Assembly: GCA_040218815.1 (NCBI GenBank) | Contig: JAVJQS010000012.1 | Span: 50,109-114,108, forward strand | Source: JAVJQS01 sp040218815 | Lineage (GTDB): Bacteria; Bacteroidota; Bacteroidia; Flavobacteriales_E; Vicingaceae | Direction of reading: 5' to 3' | DNA length: 64,000 nucleotides | Shown: piece by piece, positions 17,575 through 27,700 of the stretch | Numbering within the stretch: position 1 is the stretch's first letter | How the letters are laid out: each line of letters opens with the position of its first letter | Notes under the pieces: model-generated | What the model was told of the DNA's origin: nothing | The model's input: the letters and a program-made list of their open reading frames with translations, nothing else | The model's database searches: none | Translations under genes and position numbers: made by a program

Positions 17575-18861
17575 ATGCAAAAGGTACTTATTATAACTTA
17601 CTATTGGCCACCATCAGGTGGTGCAGGAGTTCAGCGTTGGCTAAAACTATCCAAGTATTTGGCTCAACTCAATTTAGAGATTCACATTTTAACTGTAGAT
17701 GAACACAAAGCCAGTTACATGCAACTCGACGAGTCTCTCAGCAAAGACATTGATTCTAGGGTAATAGTCCACAAAACTGATTCATTTGAAGTAAACAAGC
17801 TATACTCTAAGTTAGTGGGTAAAAAAAATGTTCCCACTTCTGGTTTTTCAAATGTGGATAATTCTAAATTTAGTCAACGATTCATTAACGCAATAAGAAG
17901 TAATTTTTTTATTCCGGACCCAAGGATTGGATGGAAAAAATACGCTGTTAAGAAAGGTATAGAACTAATTGATAAATATAATATAACAACTGTTATAACT
18001 ACTAGCCCTCCCCACTCTACTCAGTTAATTGGCCTAGCACTTAAGAAAAAAAGGACTATTAATTGGTTGGTTGACTTTCGGGATCCTTGGACAGATATCT
18101 ATTATTACAAATTATTAAATCACTCGTTTTTATCTGCTAAAAAAGATGCGAAACTTGAACGAGAAGTCATTGAAGCTTGTGATAAAATAATTACAGTTAG
18201 TGAAGGTTTCAAGTCCCTGTTTTTAGCTAAGTCGAATACTATAAATGAAGAAAAAATAAAAGTAATCCCTAACGGTTACGACAAGAGTGATTTTAATGAC
18301 AAGCAACATCAACGCAATGCCGCCTTTACAATTACTTATACTGGAACAATGTCGGTTCAATATGATCCATTTTCATTTTTTGATGTAGTAGAGTCATTAG
18401 CTAGAAGCAATAAAAAAATTCCTATAAAATTGAAAATTATTGGTTCAATTTCGAAAGAGATTGAGTCCTTTTTAAGAAATAAATCAATTCCAGTTGAGTT
18501 TATTCCTACGGTTCCTCATAATGAAGTACATCGCTATCAAAAAGAAGCAAATCTTTTATTACTTGTAATACCTAATACAGATAGCGCACAAGGGATCACT
18601 CCAGGAAAATTATTTGAATATATAGCCACTAAAAATAAAGTCATTGCCTTAGGACCAACAGATAGTGATGTCAATAGAATACTTCACGAGTGCAATTCAG
18701 GAAGTGCTTTTAGGAGAAGTCAAGTAATGGAAATGAAAGCCTTTATTCAAGAGCTTATTGACTTATATGCAAAGAATGCACCCGTTAAGATCAATGAAAA
18801 TGCACTCTTGAATTATTCACGAGAAAATCAAGCTGCTAAAATTGCAAAACTAATTACTTAA
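17575..18861 (+). CDS. Glycosyltransferase, GT4-like (GT-B fold)
   Basis: A 428-residue GT-B glycosyltransferase. The N-terminus LIITYYWPPSGGAGVQRWLK is typical of GT4 surface-glycan enzymes. The C-terminal domain has VIPNGYDKSDF, TYTGTMS, PTVPHNEVHRYQKEA and the donor-binding GITPGKLFEYIATK. It starts four bases after the flippase stop and ends at a TTAA that also encodes the stop of the convergent YfhO gene. It is the last gene of the ulosonate-like operon and probably adds a residue to the exported oligosaccharide. Confidence 0.88.
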   Translation: MQKVLIITYYWPPSGGAGVQRWLKLSKYLAQLNLEIHILTVDEHKASYMQLDESLSKDIDSRVIVHKTDSFEVNKLYSKLVGKKNVPTSGFSNVDNSKFSQRFINAIRSNFFIPDPRIGWKKYAVKKGIELIDKYNITTVITTSPPHSTQLIGLALKKKRTINWLVDFRDPWTDIYYYKLLNHSFLSAKKDAKLEREVIEACDKIITVSEGFKSLFLAKSNTINEEKIKVIPNGYDKSDFNDKQHQRNAAFTITYTGTMSVQYDPFSFFDVVESLARSNKKIPIKLKIIGSISKEIESFLRNKSIPVEFIPTVPHNEVHRYQKEANLLLLVIPNTDSAQGITPGKLFEYIATKNKVIALGPTDSDVNRILHECNSGSAFRRSQVMEMKAFIQELIDLYAKNAPVKINENALLNYSRENQAAKIAKLIT

Positions 18862-21590
18862 TCAGATTTAGTTTTAACCGTACGATAAATAACTCCACCT
18901 AATAACAGAAGTATCAATATTGAACTAGCCCAAGTTAACTTTTCACCAACTTCAACGGTTAGCGGTTCGAACCTAAAGACGATTTCTCCCTCCCCTTTTG
19001 GTACCTCCATTCCACGTAAAATATAATTGGCTTTAAAATAAGGCACCTCATTCCCATTTATATAAGCATTCCAGCCACTTTTATAATATATCTCTGAGAA
19101 TACTGCTACTTGATTTTGTTGCGCGCTGAATGAGTAAACTAATTCGTTAGGTGAATAAGACTTCAATGTTATAGAAGAGTTTGAGCCACCATTGAATTGA
19201 GTTTTAGACAGCAATTCTTTAAAATTATTTCTAACAATCACTTTATTTGATGGATCCAAAGATTGTAAGGCTTTTATCTCTTCATCTGCTGTTTCTACCC
19301 ATTTAACTTCATTTACAAACCAGGCATTTCCCAGTGCATAAGGGTTTTCAACGAAAGTAAGTGCTTGACCTTCTTTTACTTTTACAGCTCCAATAATATA
19401 CTTGGCATTAAGCATATTAGTCGCATTCATGGATGGTAACATAGATTTTACCAATTCAGTCCCTCCTTGCATAAAGGCTTGTCTTAATTGAAAATGTTCT
19501 TCACCAAGTTCAAAGTCTATTAACTCTTGATATTTTTTCATTTTTGCCCCATGGTAACCACCTAAAGTCTTATGAAAATATGCTGTTTCAGCATCTTCGT
19601 CCATCTTCTTAACACTGTTTAATACTCTATAATGCGTATTGCGCATTAATTCCATAAACTGTATATCTTCAATTTTTGAGGCATCAGGTCTAGGATTAGT
19701 ACTCTTTAGCTTATTTATTTCATTTTGAATCTCAGTAGCTATTTCAGGGTTTTTATTAAGCTCCTTAGCAAGGATTGCTCGATCAACTTGGCTTGCAGTG
19801 TAAGGCGCCAATTTTTGTTGAGGCTTTTGATACATCGCAAAATGATTATTAGCACTTTTGGAAGTATTTGGAGTTACTTCATTATTAATGTATTTTTTAT
19901 CGACGCTCCAAAGATCAATCAAAATTAAAACCCCTAATCCAGCAACCATCAGATTGCTTTTTATTCTTCCAATTAAAAATAGGCCCACAAAAAGAATTGC
20001 ACCTATAATAAATTGAAGTCCGCGAACAACATCAGCTTTAAAGATTTCTACTCTATATTGTTCAAGCTGAATTAAATTACTATTGATATAGTTTGCCGCA
20101 TCGGGATTATTAATAATAAGTTTATTAAAAAAGCTTTGTTCACCTTCACTCATAAAAGTAAAAAAGCTTGATGGTGTCAACCAAAAAAGGAGCAGTACAC
20201 CAACAAATGAACTTGAAACAATAATTAATCTCTTTTTTTGCTTTAAAAGCTCTTCTCGTGATTTGATCAACTTTGCAATAAATAAAAGCGCAAACACAGG
20301 AATGGTGAACTCCAATACTATCAATATCATAGAAACAGCTCTAAACTTGTTATAAAGCGGGATATAATCTATAAAAAAGTTCGTTAGCCACATTAAATTT
20401 TTACCCCATGATAGAAAGAGTGTTAGAATCGATGCAGCCCCTAAAGCAATCAATAAGCGATCTTTAACAAAGAAGAAAGCCAAAAAAGCTAAGAAACAAA
20501 CAATTATTCCGATATAAACCGATCCTGAAGTAAAGGGTTGATTTCCCCAATAAGTATTTACAATATTTTGACTTTCTTGATATTGTTGAACTAAAAAATT
20601 AAAAAATTGTGGGTTTTCCTTCCTTAAACGTTTTACTTCGGCCTCATCACCAATAATTGCTCCCGACCTTCCCCCTTTAACATTCGGCAATAACAGTGTC
20701 GCAGTTTCTTCAATTCCATAGCTCCAACGAGTAATATAATCTTTGTCTAAGCCAGTACTTATAATTTCATCATTAGACGTTCCATCAGAGCTTATTGTAA
20801 GTTCTGATGGGCTGCGAGTTGAAGCTTTTGAATACTCGTAGGTTGTGATAAGATTTCCAATATTTGGCAGAATACCAATTATAACTGCTACTAATAATAT
20901 TCCTAAACTTTTAAAAAATTCAGCAGTTTTGGACGCTTTTAATTTATGTATAAACTCAACTATTCCGATTGAAATCAGAATAAATATAGAATAATATGTG
21001 ATTTGTAAGTGATTGGCATATAACTCAAGACCGAGAAAAACAACTGTAATTAATGCGCCAACCCAATATCTACCTCTTAAAATTGAAATAACACCACCAA
21101 TCATTGGTGGTAAATAGGCTAATGCTAATGCTTTAGTATTGTGTCCTGCCTCTATTATTATTATAAAATAAGAAGAAAAACCATATGCTATCGCACCAAT
21201 TAATGATGTTAGTGGGTCAATGCGCAAGGATAACGAGAAAATAAAAAAGCCAAGCATGTACGCAAATAGAATTCCAATAGGGTTATGGTTCCATAACAAG
21301 GTCAAGTCCATTAAGAAAGGCATGATATTACCTGAATAATTCACCTTGGTAACTTGATAAGAAGGCATGCCTGCAAACATATTTCCTATCCATAGTGCTT
21401 CCTCATCAAATTTCTCTCGATGACTAGTAATTTCATGTGACATTCCTTTGTGCTGCTTAATATCAGACTGTTTTAATTCATACCCTTTTAGAACGGGATA
21501 AAAATATGTCATCGCTATAGCTGCAAATAATACGATTGGCAACAAATATGGAATTATCTTTTTAAAATTAAACTGGCTCATAAAACTCAC
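18858..21590 (-). CDS. YfhO family membrane protein
   Basis: A 910-residue inner-membrane protein of the YfhO family. About 12 hydrophobic segments occupy the first two-thirds, with the conserved N-terminal exoplasmic loop GNMFAGMPSYQ. A large periplasmic beta-rich tail contains VVFSEIYYKSGWNAYINGNE (a family signature), and a last membrane helix lies near the C-terminus (SSILILLLLGGVIYRT). Gram-positive YfhO is needed for glycosylation of lipoteichoic acid; in Bacteroidota the role is unknown but a GT-C-type function is likely. A second Met three codons in is an equally possible start. It follows the DUF4834 gene by two bases. Confidence 0.85.
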   Translation of the reverse strand: MSFMSQFNFKKIIPYLLPIVLFAAIAMTYFYPVLKGYELKQSDIKQHKGMSHEITSHREKFDEEALWIGNMFAGMPSYQVTKVNYSGNIMPFLMDLTLLWNHNPIGILFAYMLGFFIFSLSLRIDPLTSLIGAIAYGFSSYFIIIIEAGHNTKALALAYLPPMIGGVISILRGRYWVGALITVVFLGLELYANHLQITYYSIFILISIGIVEFIHKLKASKTAEFFKSLGILLVAVIIGILPNIGNLITTYEYSKASTRSPSELTISSDGTSNDEIISTGLDKDYITRWSYGIEETATLLLPNVKGGRSGAIIGDEAEVKRLRKENPQFFNFLVQQYQESQNIVNTYWGNQPFTSGSVYIGIIVCFLAFLAFFFVKDRLLIALGAASILTLFLSWGKNLMWLTNFFIDYIPLYNKFRAVSMILIVLEFTIPVFALLFIAKLIKSREELLKQKKRLIIVSSSFVGVLLLFWLTPSSFFTFMSEGEQSFFNKLIINNPDAANYINSNLIQLEQYRVEIFKADVVRGLQFIIGAILFVGLFLIGRIKSNLMVAGLGVLILIDLWSVDKKYINNEVTPNTSKSANNHFAMYQKPQQKLAPYTASQVDRAILAKELNKNPEIATEIQNEINKLKSTNPRPDASKIEDIQFMELMRNTHYRVLNSVKKMDEDAETAYFHKTLGGYHGAKMKKYQELIDFELGEEHFQLRQAFMQGGTELVKSMLPSMNATNMLNAKYIIGAVKVKEGQALTFVENPYALGNAWFVNEVKWVETADEEIKALQSLDPSNKVIVRNNFKELLSKTQFNGGSNSSITLKSYSPNELVYSFSAQQNQVAVFSEIYYKSGWNAYINGNEVPYFKANYILRGMEVPKGEGEIVFRFEPLTVEVGEKLTWASSILILLLLGGVIYRTVKTKSD

Positions 21591-21592
21591 TA

Positions 21593-21844
21593 TTAATCTT
21601 TAAGCTCTTCGTAATCAACATAATCGCCTATACCTTCGGTATGGCTTTTTGATTTGGATGAAGTTGACTTTTGGTTTTTACTTTTATCATCCGTTTGATT
21701 CCTAAACTTAGACTGTTGCTTATTGACGAACCATTTTAGAACCAAAGGGAATAAAAAACGCACAATCAATCTAAAACCATAAAATATTGCTACAAATATT
21801 AATAAGGTTCTAAAAAAAGAAAGTAAGCCTGCTTCAACTACCAT
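21593..21844 (-). CDS. DUF4834 family small membrane protein
   Basis: An 83-residue protein with one N-terminal membrane helix (about residues 8-30), a short basic stretch, a low-complexity Lys/Ser-rich middle and an acidic tail GIGDYVDYEELKD. This layout matches DUF4834, a Bacteroidota-only family of unknown function. It lies between carB (1-base gap) and YfhO (2-base gap), and the three form one minus-strand transcription unit. Confidence 0.75.
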   Translation of the reverse strand: MVVEAGLLSFFRTLLIFVAIFYGFRLIVRFLFPLVLKWFVNKQQSKFRNQTDDKSKNQKSTSSKSKSHTEGIGDYVDYEELKD

Positions 21845-21845
21845 T

Positions 21846-24665
21846 CTATTTGCTAAGGTAAAGGTTTCTCTCAGAATATATTTCTCTAAAGAATTTATCT
21901 TTCAAATCATCAATGAATCGTATAGCTTCACCTGTTGATTTCATTTCAGGTCCAAGTTCTTTATTAACATCTGGAAATTTATCGAATGAAAAAACTGGAA
22001 TTTTAATTGCATAGCCTTTTTCTTGAGGATTGAAATTAAAATCTTTAATCTTTTTCTCACCTAACATCACTTTTGTTGCGTAATTCACATAAGGTTCTTT
22101 ATATGCTTTAGATATAAATGGAACCGTTCTTGAGGCTCTTGGATTGGCTTCTATGATGTATACTTTTTCATCCTTAATAGCAAACTGGATATTTATTAAT
22201 CCTTTGGTTTCCAGGGCCACTGCAATTTTATGTGTATAGTCTCGTATTTGATTTAAAACATTATCGCTTAAATCAAATGGTGGAAGTACCGCATAGGAGT
22301 CACCTGAATGAATCCCTGCTGGCTCAATATGCTCCATTATTCCAATAATGTAAGAATCTTCTCCATCACAAATAGCATCGGCTTCTGCTTCAATTGCACC
22401 TGATAAAAAATGATCTAGTAGAATTTTATTTCCAGGTAAGTCTTTTAATATGTTAACTACGTGTTCTTCTAAATCCTTTTCATTCAATATAATTTTCATC
22501 CCCTGGCCTCCAAGCACATAAGATGGTCTTACTAAGAGAGGAAAGCCAATTTCTTTACACAATTCAAGCGCTTCATCTGCAGTTTCTATTGAACCATATT
22601 TTGGATAAGGAATATCATTGGCTTTTAGCAAATCAGAAAAGCTCCCTCTATCTTCAGCTAAGTCAAGCGCTTTATAACTGGTACCTATTATTGGCACTCC
22701 GTAACGATCTAATTTTTCGGCTAATTTTAATGCAGTTTGTCCACCTAATTGAACAATTACACCTTCAGGTTTCTCATGTTTAATTATATCGTAAATGTGT
22801 TCCCAAAAAACTGGCTCAAAATATAACTTATCAGCAGTATCAAAATCAGTGGATACTGTTTCTGGATTACAATTAATCATGATGGTCTCATAACCGCATT
22901 CCTTTGCTGCTAAAATGCCATGAACGCAACAGTAATCAAATTCAATACCTTGTCCTATACGATTTGGACCTGAACCTAAAACAATTATTTTTTTATTATT
23001 GGATACCTCAGATTCGTTTTCCTCTTCAAAAGTACTATAGTAGTATGGCGTTTGTGCTTGAAATTCTGCAGCACAAGTATCTACTAATTTATATACACGA
23101 TTGATGTTGTATTCTTTTCTCAACCCATAAACCTCACTTTCTAGGCATCCAAGTAAATGTGCAACCTGTCGATCCGCATAACCTTTTTGTTTTGCTTCTA
23201 ACATCAGATCTTTCGGTAAGGTTTTTAAGCTAAATTTTTCGATTTCAGCTTCAAGTGTAATTAACTCTTCAATCTGCTTTAAAAACCATTTATCAATTAG
23301 TGTCTTTTTGTAAACAGTAGAAATAGGAATACCTAATTTAATCGCATCATAAATGTGGAAAAGTCGATTCCAGCTTGGTTTCTCTAAGCTATTTAATAAT
23401 AAATCTTGATCTTTTAATTCTTTACCATCGGCACCCAAACCATTTCTTTTTACTTCCAATGATTGACATGCCTTTTGGAGAGCTTCTTGAAATGAACGAC
23501 CTATTCCCATAACTTCTCCTACCGACTTCATTTGAAGACCGAGTGTCTTATCAGGGCTATCAAATTTATCAAAGTTCCAACGAGGAATTTTGACAATAAC
23601 ATAATCTAGAGTTGGCTCAAAATATGCTGAAGTATTTCCTGTAATTTGGTTCTTCAATTCATCTAAGTGGTAACCTATTGCCAATTTAGCAGCAATTTTT
23701 GCAATTGGATAACCAGTTGCTTTAGAGGCTAAAGCAGAAGACCTTGAAACTCTAGGGTTTATTTCTATGGCAATTATTTCTTCCTTCTCATCATTACTAA
23801 CAGCAAACTGCACATTACAACCTCCTGCAAAGTCTCCAATTGAGCGCATCATTTTTATTGCCATATCACGCATTTTCTGATAGGTTGTATCAGACAACGT
23901 CATAGCTGGGGCAACTGTAATGGAGTCACCAGTATGAACTCCCATTGGATCCATATTCTCAATTGAACAAATAATTATTACATTATCATTTGAATCTCTA
24001 AGCAACTCCAATTCATACTCTTTCCATCCTAAAACAGCCTTATCAATAAGGACTTCATGAATAGGAGAAGCATGTAAGCCTCGGGTCAATAATTTATCGA
24101 ACTCTTCGGCGTGATGTACAAAAGAAGCGCCCGTTCCTCCTAAAGTATAGGATGGACGAATCACCAAAGGAAAGCCAATTTCTTGTGCAAAATTCTTTCC
24201 CTCAAGAAATGAATTTGCAATCTTTGACGGAGCAACACCCACTCCAATTTTAACCATCAATTTTCTAAATTCTTCTCGATTTTCTGTAATGTTTATAGCT
24301 CCAACATCAACCCCTATCATTCGAACATTGTACTTATCAAATAAGCCAATTTCATCACACTTAATAGCTAAATTTAAGGCAGTTTGCCCTCCCATTGTTG
24401 GTAATACAGTGTCAATATCCGGATGATCTTCAAATATCTTTTCGAGTGATTCCGGTTCTAGTGGCAATAAATAGATATTGTCTGCCATTACTGGATCGGT
24501 CATAATAGTAGCTGGATTGGAGTTTACCAAACTCACCTTTATTCCTTCTTCTGTAAGTGAACGTGCTGCTTGCGACCCTGAATAGTCAAATTCACATGCT
24601 TGACCAATAACTATAGGACCACTTCCAATAATCAATGTGTGCTTAATGCTGCTATCTTTTGGCAT
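21846..24665 (-). CDS. carB: Carbamoyl-phosphate synthase large subunit lacking the C-terminal regulatory domain
   Basis: CarB makes carbamoyl phosphate from bicarbonate, ammonia (from CarA) and two ATP for arginine and pyrimidine synthesis. Two ATP-grasp halves are clear: PIVIGQACEFDYSGSQA opens the first and PNRIGQGIEFDYCCVHG the second. From the ATG at 24665 (MPKDSSIKHTLIIGSGP) the protein has 939 residues, whereas the 1073-residue E. coli enzyme has about 130 more that form the MGS-like allosteric domain; here the chain ends just after the second synthetase unit. A longer in-frame start at 24758 would place 31 extra codons over the terminator of the upstream gene and is rejected. carA is not in the window. 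Confidence 0.95.
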   Translation of the reverse strand: MPKDSSIKHTLIIGSGPIVIGQACEFDYSGSQAARSLTEEGIKVSLVNSNPATIMTDPVMADNIYLLPLEPESLEKIFEDHPDIDTVLPTMGGQTALNLAIKCDEIGLFDKYNVRMIGVDVGAINITENREEFRKLMVKIGVGVAPSKIANSFLEGKNFAQEIGFPLVIRPSYTLGGTGASFVHHAEEFDKLLTRGLHASPIHEVLIDKAVLGWKEYELELLRDSNDNVIIICSIENMDPMGVHTGDSITVAPAMTLSDTTYQKMRDMAIKMMRSIGDFAGGCNVQFAVSNDEKEEIIAIEINPRVSRSSALASKATGYPIAKIAAKLAIGYHLDELKNQITGNTSAYFEPTLDYVIVKIPRWNFDKFDSPDKTLGLQMKSVGEVMGIGRSFQEALQKACQSLEVKRNGLGADGKELKDQDLLLNSLEKPSWNRLFHIYDAIKLGIPISTVYKKTLIDKWFLKQIEELITLEAEIEKFSLKTLPKDLMLEAKQKGYADRQVAHLLGCLESEVYGLRKEYNINRVYKLVDTCAAEFQAQTPYYYSTFEEENESEVSNNKKIIVLGSGPNRIGQGIEFDYCCVHGILAAKECGYETIMINCNPETVSTDFDTADKLYFEPVFWEHIYDIIKHEKPEGVIVQLGGQTALKLAEKLDRYGVPIIGTSYKALDLAEDRGSFSDLLKANDIPYPKYGSIETADEALELCKEIGFPLLVRPSYVLGGQGMKIILNEKDLEEHVVNILKDLPGNKILLDHFLSGAIEAEADAICDGEDSYIIGIMEHIEPAGIHSGDSYAVLPPFDLSDNVLNQIRDYTHKIAVALETKGLINIQFAIKDEKVYIIEANPRASRTVPFISKAYKEPYVNYATKVMLGEKKIKDFNFNPQEKGYAIKIPVFSFDKFPDVNKELGPEMKSTGEAIRFIDDLKDKFFREIYSERNLYLSK

Positions 24666-24734
24666 ATGTTTCTTTTTGGAAGGCGAAGATACTTTAGAAT
24701 CAACTTTTAGAATTAATAAATCAGATTTTTTTAT

Positions 24735-24768
24735 ACAAAAAAAGGGACTGTTTTTCAACAGTCCCTTT
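24735..24768 (-). terminator. Rho-independent terminator after the Asp-box T9SS gene
   Basis: On the minus strand GGGACTGTT pairs with AACAGTCCC around a four-base loop, followed by seven T residues. It lies 20 bases after the stop of the gene ending at 24788 and shows that carB starts downstream of it. Confidence 0.88.
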
Positions 24769-24787
24769 CAATTTCAAACTAAAAAAT

Positions 24788-27700
24788 TTATTGTTTTATA
24801 AACTTCCCTGAATATGCCTTATCTCCATCAATTAGTCGAATGAGATATGTACCGTTTTTTAAGTCGTTTACATTAAGTTGAATAATATTATCTCCTTTAT
24901 TCAAATTCGCAGGTGAATCAGTCATAACCAATTGACCACTTAAGCTGTATACTTGAATACTTACTAAGGAAGGATTCACAACATTGATATCTAATTTAGC
25001 ATTATCTCTTACTGGGTTTGGATAAACCACTAGATTAGAACCGATTGATTTTCGATCACCTCTTGAAATGAATTCATTTACACCTACCAACTGGTCGGTT
25101 TCAAAAATACCTCTTCCATGCGTCCCGACATAAACCTTTCCTTCATTAATTGCGCCTTCTGTAGGACCAAAAACCATTTGTTTAATCGCATATACTGGGG
25201 ATTGACCCATTCCAAGATTTTCTTCTGTCCATCGAACATCAATAGCAGGGTTTCCTGTATTTGGATCTGTAACAGTGGCTGTTTCGAAAGCATTGTCTGT
25301 CCCAAATACACCAAATTCAGTTCCAATTAAAACACGATTTGGATTTCTTCTATCAATCACTGCGTCATAAGCAGGGGCATCAGGTAATTCATTTGCTCCT
25401 ACACCATCAATGGGTTCAAATATAGGATTAGCTGATAATGCATTTGTAGAACGTCTTACATGTCCAAGACCGCCATAGTTCCCTAGAGTTACAATAACAT
25501 TGTTAGCATTATTTGGATCAATCGCTATTCCTGTTACTGCTCGATTACCAAAACTTCCTGCAAGCGTAACATTTGTAATTGTTCTTGAAACTAATTCATC
25601 GTCAGCAGTAATTGGAATTTGACTTACGTCAATGTCATTTAAATTATCAATGCGCATAAGCTTTCCAAAATCTGTTCCAATGAATAAATGATTGCCATCT
25701 CTAGAGAATTCATTTGCCAATGCATCTTCAAAAGGCATTGGAGAAGGAGTTGATCCTCTACCTGCTACTTTAAACCATCGAATATCCCCGCCTTTTAATA
25801 CATCTTTTGTTATCCAAACATTTCTTTCAGCTGCAACTGCTCTTCCTCTTACGTTAGCTAAAGAAACCATAGATTGAACAATATCTGGAAACTCAAATTC
25901 GTAATAAAACGTAACCTGAGCTTGATCAAACACAGCTGTATAATTCGTATCTCCGCCATTAGAAGAAGGGGTAGCATTTACTTTTACTTTTAAATTTGGA
26001 CCTGCATCGCTTGCAACGAAGACATTTGAATATGTAACATTTTGACCGAAAGTAACTGGGAAAGTGTCTCTTCCTTGACCTCTTAAATGAACTCGTATCT
26101 CATCATTTATAAGGTCAATAGCTAAAGTGTCAAAAGCCTCGGTGACTATAGTTGAAACGTCATTATTGTTTACCAATTCTGTTGCTGGCTTTATATCTCC
26201 TATTAATGTATCACGTGGAAATTCATCTTTTGTCAATAAACCCTCAAGTGCAACCCTGTTATTTTTACTATTGTAAGGTATAATTGTACTCGCTTTTTTA
26301 GGAGGCAAAGACTTCTCTTCTAATTGAACAATAACAGAATCTTTGGTCTCCGTATGATTAAACGATTCCCATTTACTTGTTGAAGTATAAAAAGTAGGGG
26401 AGCAATTAAATCGACCTCCGCCTTCACCACCGCAAATGTTTAACAAACTTCCTGAGTAAATTGATGCATTATCAGGATTTGTTTCCTGAAGTGTAGTTCC
26501 AACGCCTTGTAATCTTCGAATATCACCAAAATATAAGGAAGCTATTCCAAGCGTTGGGTTTATAGTAAATAATTCAGTATCAAATCCATCACCTCCTCTA
26601 ACCTCCACTGCACTTTTACCTGTATTAAAAGGAAGTCCGACAAGCTGGGTTCCATTATCTTGAGTTCCTCCAGCAACTTGGTCATTTGGACCAATACCAA
26701 TATCATAAAATTGAGTGATGTTAAAACCTAAATTACTCAAAGAAAAGGTAGGTTGACGTGCATCGATATTAAAGGAAACGGAAACACCACCATCTGTACC
26801 TAAAAATAAGGTATTTGGATTTTCTGGATTAAAAACAAATTTATGTTTATCAGCATGAACGTAAAACGGATTCCTCGAATTATCAACATTAAATTCATTA
26901 AGCGTTGCTAAAATCTTCCATTCCCCTTCTATTGGAGCTGGGTCTACTGAACTTTGATTCCAAACATATAATGTAATTCCACCAACTATTATTTTCCCAG
27001 GATTGTTAGGGAAAACTACAATTTCATTATCATAAAAACCTTGACAAGAAATACCATTATTAAAATATGGTGGAGTATTAGCTAACCTTGACCAAGATGC
27101 ACCTGCATCATTTGACCTGTATACTCCAAATACACATCTATTGCTTCTTGCCATTCCAGCATACAAAATTGATTCATCAGATGGTGCAACTGCCAATTCA
27201 ATTCTTCCTGCACCACTAAAATCAGTCCTAGTAAAATTAGTCTGGGAAGGTGTTTTTCTATAGATACTTCCAAAATATGCTACGTGAATTGTTCCATCTG
27301 ATGTTATCTCAACATCTAGACAATTCGTTACATTTATTAATGAAGTCCACGTTACACCGCCATCAGTACTTTCTCTTAACCCTCTATCCATAGCAGCCAA
27401 AATATGATCTGGATCACTAGGATCTACCTCAACATCATTGATGTAAGACCATTCTTCAGAAAAAGTATTTGGAGATGCAGGTCCAACTAACAGATCTGAA
27501 TTTCCATTACCAGTTAACTTATATAAGCCTGTTCCAACAAAATGAGAACCTTTGCTCTTGTTATTAAAATTCCCATCAAAAGCATTCCCTGTACCAACAT
27601 AAATTGAACCATCAGAAGCTTGAGCCATGCAAGAAACATTCATTATCTTAAAATCTTTGTCATAAGGCTGCCAGCTTTGAGCACCATCAAATGATTCCCA

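Noticed and set aside
24666..24758. 31-codon N-terminal extension of carB
   Set aside because: It covers the terminator hairpin of the upstream gene, and the downstream ATG at 24665 gives the normal CarB start.
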